Origin: Acinetobacter sp. ANC 4173
Lineage (GTDB): Bacteria; Pseudomonadota; Gammaproteobacteria; Pseudomonadales; Moraxellaceae
Assembly: GCF_004331255.1 (NCBI RefSeq)
Contig: NZ_SJOF01000001.1
Location: 62,001 to 126,000, forward strand
DNA: 64,000 bases
Direction of reading: 5' to 3'
A program made the translations under genes and the position numbers. The first letter of the stretch is position 1; every line of letters begins with the position of its first letter. Below the pieces are notes generated by a model. It was not told where the DNA came from and ran no database searches. It was given only the letters and a program-made list of their open reading frames with translations. Shown one piece after another: positions 59,684 through 64,000 of this stretch.

Positions 59684-61489
59684 GTGAACGAAAACGCCCG
59701 CGAACATATCGAAAAGATTCTGGCCAATATGACCACCTTGCCCGGTGTTTATCGGATGTTGGGCAAAGAGGGGGAGTTACTGTATGTCGGCAAAGCCAAA
59801 AATCTGAAGAATCGGGTGTCGAGTTATTTTGTTAAAACCATTGAGCATCCCAAAACTCAGGCGCTGGTGGCACGGATTTATGATATTGAAACTTTGGTGG
59901 TCCGTTCTGAAACCGAAGCACTACTGCTTGAGCAAAATCTGATTAAACTGCATCGTCCGCCATACAATATTATGCTGCGCGATGATAAATCCTATGTCTA
60001 TATCTTTATTTCGGCAGACAAACCTTATCCGCGCATTGCCAGTGGACGCGGGAAAGGCAAACATCAAATCGGCAAGTTCTTTGGACCTTATCCGAGTGCA
60101 TATAATGCACGTGATACGCTGTTGGTGCTTCAGAAACTGTTCAATGTTCGGCAGTGTGAAAATAGCTATTTTTCGCAGCGTAAGCGCCCATGTTTGCAGT
60201 ATCAGATTAAGCGCTGTTCTGCCCCGTGTGTCGGCTTGATCAGCCCTGAGGATTATCAGGAAGACGTGAATAATTCTATCCGCTTTTTAAAGGGCGATAC
60301 CAAAGAGTTGAATCAGGAATTGATTCAGAAAATGGAAGCTGCGGCTGAAGCTTTGGAGTTTGAGAAAGCCGTATTTTATCGTGATCGTATGGCCTTATTA
60401 CGTGATGTACAGGCGCAGCAAGCCATTTATAAAATTAAGGGCGAAGCCGATATTTTGGCAATTGCCTATCAGGCGGGCGTGACCTGCGTGCAAATTATGC
60501 ATGTCCGTAATGGCAAAATGCTAGGCGGAAAAGCTTATTTCCCCGATATGTTGGGTGATGATCTGAGTGAAATGCTGTCGGAATTTATGGCCAATTTTTA
60601 TTTTCAGGTGGCGGATGAAGTGCCGAATGAATTGATTGTGAATGTCGAAATTCCCAATCGAAAAGAATTGGAACAGGCTTTACAGCAGCATTTTGAACAA
60701 AAAATCCAGATTAAACATAATGTGCGTGAGACCCGAGCTGAGTGGCTAGAATTGGCGCAGATGAATGTGCAACACGCCATAAAAGGCAAATTGGCGAATC
60801 ATTTAGAACTCAATGAGCGGTTTCATCAACTCGAACAGGTGGTCGGGCGTCCTGTCGATCGGATTGAATGTTTTGATATTTCCCATACCATGGGTGAAGC
60901 TACCATTGCTTCTTGTGTGGTGTTCGATGCCGGTGGCGCGCGAAAACGCGATTATCGTCAGTTCTCGATTCAGGATATTACCGAAGGTGATGATTATGCA
61001 GCGATGCGCCAAGCGCTGACTCGCCGTTATAAAAAAGCCATGCTGCCCGATTTATTGCTGATTGATGGCGGCAAAGGTCAATTGCATATGGCAATGCAGG
61101 TGATGCAGGATTTAGAGTTAGATGCCTTTATGGTGGGGGTGTCTAAAGGTGAGGGGCGTAAACCTGGATTGGAAACCCTGCATTTTACGGATGGCACTAA
61201 AATCCAATTGCCCGAAGATCACAAGGCTTTACATTTAATTCAGCAAGTGCGTGATGAAGCGCATCGTTTTGCCATTACCAAACATCGTGCTAAACGAGAT
61301 AAAAAGCGGGGTTCTTCTGTTTTAGAGGTGATTCCTGGGCTTGGACCGAAACGTCGTCGTGATTTATTGACACATTTTGGGGGTATTCAAGGGGTGCTGA
61401 AAGCTTCGGAAAATGAAATTATGCTCGTGCCCGGTTTGGGGGAAGTCATGGCACGGACCATTTATAAAATTTTGCATGAATCCCTATGA
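59684..61489 (+). CDS. uvrC: UvrABC excinuclease subunit C
   Basis: Makes both incisions in nucleotide excision repair. The start is GTG at 59684 ([11 protein letters not shown]), aligned with the family. The 601-aa protein has the GIY-YIG domain ([20 protein letters not shown]), the Cys-rich [15 protein letters not shown] segment, the UVR motif ([20 protein letters not shown]), the RNase H-like domain ([20 protein letters not shown]) and the C-terminal HhH motif ([18 protein letters not shown]). Independent of its neighbours. Confidence 0.98.
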   Translation: MNENAREHIEKILANMTTLPGVYRMLGKEGELLYVGKAKNLKNRVSSYFVKTIEHPKTQALVARIYDIETLVVRSETEALLLEQNLIKLHRPPYNIMLRDDKSYVYIFISADKPYPRIASGRGKGKHQIGKFFGPYPSAYNARDTLLVLQKLFNVRQCENSYFSQRKRPCLQYQIKRCSAPCVGLISPEDYQEDVNNSIRFLKGDTKELNQELIQKMEAAAEALEFEKAVFYRDRMALLRDVQAQQAIYKIKGEADILAIAYQAGVTCVQIMHVRNGKMLGGKAYFPDMLGDDLSEMLSEFMANFYFQVADEVPNELIVNVEIPNRKELEQALQQHFEQKIQIKHNVRETRAEWLELAQMNVQHAIKGKLANHLELNERFHQLEQVVGRPVDRIECFDISHTMGEATIASCVVFDAGGARKRDYRQFSIQDITEGDDYAAMRQALTRRYKKAMLPDLLLIDGGKGQLHMAMQVMQDLELDAFMVGVSKGEGRKPGLETLHFTDGTKIQLPEDHKALHLIQQVRDEAHRFAITKHRAKRDKKRGSSVLEVIPGLGPKRRRDLLTHFGGIQGVLKASENEIMLVPGLGEVMARTIYKILHESL

Positions 61490-61590
61490 GTAAATAGCAA
61501 AAATGCTCAGTGACGTATGAGTCATAGAGCATTCACAAATGTGAGTACATGGTGAACAATATTTGCTAAAGGATAAAATAAGAGACAGGC

Positions 61591-62385
61591 ATGACGCTGT
61601 TAGCTGTGTATCAAGCACTTGAGCAAAATGAATGGATTGAAATACCAACAGGTTGGTTACAGGGTCGAACAATTTACGGTGGCGTGGTTGCGGGTCTGAT
61701 GATGCAAAAGGCATTGGTGAGCATTGCCGATCGTTCTAAACGATTGCTCAGTACCAGTGTCACTTTTGTTGGACCTGTACAACAAGGCACAGCACGGCTA
61801 ACTGCCGAGATTTTACGTCAAGGTAAGTCCGTGACCACCATTGAAGTCCGCTTATGGCAAGACGATGCCGTACAAAGTATTTTAATTGCCAGCTTTGGTG
61901 CTGCCCGATCTTCTGAAATTCAGGTGCGCCAAGAACGTACAGCGCCAAACTATGTGGCACCCCAGCATTTACAAGGTATGCAGCTGAATACGCAGTTTCC
62001 GCAGTGTTACCAGCAGTTTGATGTGCGTTGGGCTGAAGGTGAAACACCATGTACTGGCAGTGCACAAAGTGACTTTGGTGGCTGGTGTCGGTTTCATCCC
62101 GAAAAGCATACGAACCGTTCTTTTGAGGTTGCCGATTTAATGACGCTCTTTGATATTTGGCCGCCTGGCGTTTTACCGCTGTTTAAGACACTCGCACCTG
62201 CCAGTTCTTTGACGTGGCATGTGACTTATGTCAATCCATTACAGCAAAATTTACATGATTGGTTTAAATATAAAGTATTTACGGACTACGCTGCGGAAGG
62301 TTATGCCACCGAATATGCGCATTTATGGGATGCCAAAAATCGTTTAATTGCGATTTCTAGACAGACAGTTACCGTGTTTGCCTAG
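61591..62385 (+). CDS. Acyl-CoA thioesterase family protein (TesB-like double hotdog)
   Basis: The 264-aa protein has IPTGWLQGRTIYGGVVAGLM near residues 19-38, a long first hotdog with STSVTFVGPVQQGTARLTAE, and a second hotdog with DLMTLFDIWPPGVLPL. This layout matches the TesB-like thioesterase family often found near pgsA/uvrC in Acinetobacter. The key Asp/Gln/Thr residues cannot be fixed by eye. It hydrolyses acyl-CoA in the cytoplasm; chain length unknown. Confidence 0.82.
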   Translation: MTLLAVYQALEQNEWIEIPTGWLQGRTIYGGVVAGLMMQKALVSIADRSKRLLSTSVTFVGPVQQGTARLTAEILRQGKSVTTIEVRLWQDDAVQSILIASFGAARSSEIQVRQERTAPNYVAPQHLQGMQLNTQFPQCYQQFDVRWAEGETPCTGSAQSDFGGWCRFHPEKHTNRSFEVADLMTLFDIWPPGVLPLFKTLAPASSLTWHVTYVNPLQQNLHDWFKYKVFTDYAAEGYATEYAHLWDAKNRLIAISRQTVTVFA

Positions 62386-62481
62386 TGACACTGTACCTCA
62401 ATTCGTATAAAGTGGCGCTAAATACGATGAGTTAAATGTGTTCGTTTGAACCATAGAATCATCGCTCATAAAGGGGAAAAG

Positions 62482-63081
62482 TTGGCGGTGTCTATGACAG
62501 CAGGTCGAATCCTGAATATTCCAAATATCTTGACCTTGGCGCGTATCGCCTTGATTCCTGTATTTTTATTAATTGCCTATTGGCCACCCGCGATTGGTGT
62601 TGCAGGACATGATGGTGGCTTAACGCGGCATCTTATTTTGACTGCGATTTTTGTCCTTGCCGCAGTGACAGATTGGTTTGATGGCTATTTGGCACGAACT
62701 TTAAATCAGACGTCTGCCTTTGGCCGTTTCCTTGATCCTGTGGCAGATAAGCTCATGGTTGCAGCGGCCTTAATTGTCTTGGTGCAATGGCAGCCGTCAA
62801 TTTCAATGGCTTTTGCGGCAATTGTGATTATTTCGCGTGAGATTACGGTCTCTGCATTAAGAGAGTGGATGGCAGAGCTTGGGGCACGTACCAATGTGGC
62901 CGTCTCTACCGTGGGTAAATACAAAACAGCTTTTCAAATGATTGCAATTTCAGTGTTTTTACTCAACTGGCAACCCTTGGAAACGCTGGCTTATTTACTG
63001 CTGTATACGGCAGTTGTGCTGACTTTATGGTCAATGTTCATTTATTTAAAAGCAGCATGGCCGTATTTAAAGCAGCCTTAA
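62482..63081 (+). CDS. pgsA: CDP-diacylglycerol-glycerol-3-phosphate 3-phosphatidyltransferase
   Basis: Makes phosphatidylglycerol phosphate, the precursor of PG and cardiolipin. The CDP-alcohol phosphotransferase motif D-G-x2-A-R-x8-G-x3-D-x3-D is complete (DWFDGYLARTLNQ, then FGRFLDPVADK). About five membrane helices. Starts at TTG 62482 (GGGGA 5 nt upstream), GTG 62488 or ATG 62494 are all possible; I take the first, giving 199 aa. A strong terminator follows. Confidence 0.94.
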   Translation: MAVSMTAGRILNIPNILTLARIALIPVFLLIAYWPPAIGVAGHDGGLTRHLILTAIFVLAAVTDWFDGYLARTLNQTSAFGRFLDPVADKLMVAAALIVLVQWQPSISMAFAAIVIISREITVSALREWMAELGARTNVAVSTVGKYKTAFQMIAISVFLLNWQPLETLAYLLLYTAVVLTLWSMFIYLKAAWPYLKQP

Positions 63082-63096
63082 TTGAGCGCATGAAAG

Positions 63097-63122
63097 AAAA
63101 CTCCAAATATGGAGTTTTTTTT
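63097..63122 (+). terminator. Intrinsic terminator after pgsA
   Basis: Stem AAAACTCCA/TGGAGTTTT with loop AATA and further T. Confidence 0.87.
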
Positions 63123-63166
63123 ATGTCTGAAAATTAAAACCAGCAATCTAAAATGCTCCGCACATT

Positions 63167-63196
63167 AAAAAGCCCAAGACACGGCTTGAGCTTTTT
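63167..63196 (-). terminator. Likely terminator downstream of the IclR gene
   Basis: Imperfect stem AAAAGC-C-CAAG/CTTG-A-GCTTTT; T-rich on the minus strand, about 140 bp beyond the IclR-type gene. The gap 63197-63338 holds nothing else visible. Confidence 0.55.
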
Positions 63197-63338
63197 AACT
63201 CTGAGGAGAATAGCGCATGCAATACGTCATGGAAACATAAAGCTGCTGAAGAACTATAATCATATTATGAGAATATGTTGGCCTTATCAACCAGAAAAAC
63301 TAAATCAATTTGTTCAATTCTTGTATACGTGACACAAC

Positions 63339-64000
63339 TTACATTTCAGCCGGGGGCTGCGTCGATAAAGCGATAACTTGTTGTTCAATCAAGGCGGCAT
63401 TGCTATGTAAGACTTCAATCAGTTTGTCTAAGTTGACAAATTCAAAACGTTTTCTTGAGCCGAGTACGGTCAGAGCCAAAGGAGGTTCTTTACTAGAAAA
63501 CTTGATGGGAACAGATAGGCCAGAGACATTGGGATCGACTTCACCATTTGAGAAATAATAGCCTTGTTTCTTGATTTTTTTCATCTTATTCAGAAACTCT
63601 TGATCATTCTGAGCAAATCCAACTTCCGCCAATTGGGTCGAAAAACGTTGGTAATAATCTAAAATACCTTGCTTGGGTAAATGTGAAATGATGGTTTTTG
63701 GAGAGGATCCTACATAGACTGGGCGAGGGCAGCCTCGACCATAGGACAATAAAGTCACCCCTTTGGTGACTTCATGATGCAAGTCGATGCAAGAATCATG
63801 ATTTAAATGCGTTAAGAGACAGCAAAACTCTGTTCGTTCAGCAATTTCTTTCATGAACGGAATACTGATTTGAATCAAGGGATTAGATTTATGCGAAATA
63901 TAATCTAAAATGGCAATTTTTGAGCCGAGGGTATAGTCGCCAGAAGTCCCACTTAGGCGCTGTAACAGCTCAGCAGAAACCAATTCTTTTAAATAGCGAT
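63339..64000 (-). CDS. IclR family transcriptional regulator, 5' end cut by window edge
   Basis: At least 220 residues are visible. The frame continues to the edge as RYLKELVSAELLQR, the end of the winged helix-turn-helix, so the N-terminal DNA-binding part is mostly missing here. The rest is the IclR effector domain (YTLGSKIAILDYIS, GVTLLSYGRGCPRPVYVGSS, GYYFSNGEVDPNVSGLSVPI). Such regulators control aromatic or organic-acid catabolism in Acinetobacter (PcaU, PobR), but the target is not in the window. Confidence 0.87.
   Translation of the reverse strand, partial: RYLKELVSAELLQRLSGTSGDYTLGSKIAILDYISHKSNPLIQISIPFMKEIAERTEFCCLLTHLNHDSCIDLHHEVTKGVTLLSYGRGCPRPVYVGSSPKTIISHLPKQGILDYYQRFSTQLAEVGFAQNDQEFLNKMKKIKKQGYYFSNGEVDPNVSGLSVPIKFSSKEPPLALTVLGSRKRFEFVNLDKLIEVLHSNAALIEQQVIALSTQPPAEM

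Overview
The window looks like chromosomal DNA of an Acinetobacter-type gammaproteobacterium (Moraxellaceae). The base composition is AT-rich. Signs of the group are Acinetobacter-like housekeeping proteins, the rifampicin region of RpoB at D525/H535/S540 (nine residues later than in E. coli), a trpE without trpG beside it, a small gspN-gspC-gspD type II secretion cluster away from the other gsp genes, and several small secreted proteins without a clear family. Almost everything is core genome. I see no insertion sequence, prophage, integrase, CRISPR array or toxin-antitoxin pair.

Layout. 1-4.6 kb is mostly on the minus strand: cpdA (cut by the window edge), nudF, thiC with a TPP riboswitch, and a lipoprotein gene. 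tolC and phoU follow on plus. At 7-9.1 kb are yggX and argH (minus) and a candidate small RNA. From 9.1 to 15.3 kb the order argH / fimS(algZ)-algR-hemC-hemD-hemX-hemY matches Pseudomonas. At 15.4-20.6 kb are an H-NS family protein and gspN-gspC-gspD with an FHA-domain membrane protein. Then come gph and trpE. From 22.9 to 37.2 kb is the translation/transcription block: tRNA-Thr, Tyr, Gly, Thr, tufB, tRNA-Trp, secE, nusG, rplKAJL, rpoB and rpoC, with many RNA hairpins in the gaps. One of these is a multi-hairpin repeat between rpoB and rpoC.

From 37 to 52.5 kb the content is looser: small secreted proteins, a DUF4442 protein, an alpha/beta hydrolase, a Na+/H+ antiporter, an OmpW-family porin, htpG, a probable outer-membrane protein, an unrecognised 61-aa/493-aa gene pair, a frameshifted small secreted protein, and a FrnE-like DsbA protein. 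From 52.6 kb on: fadBA (fatty-acid beta-oxidation), lpxO (lipid A hydroxylation), a quinone-oxidoreductase-like gene divergent from an HxlR regulator, uvrC, a thioesterase, pgsA, and an IclR-family regulator cut by the right edge.

No clearly new multi-gene system stands out. The best leads are the candidate sRNA at 7.08-7.16 kb, the repeat between rpoB and rpoC, the 61-aa/493-aa operon with a C8 tract inside the larger gene, the frameshifted gene at 48.2 kb, the paired DnaA-box-like sites at 44.96 kb, and the mutually exclusive hairpins before tufB. All functions are read from sequence by eye; no database search was possible.
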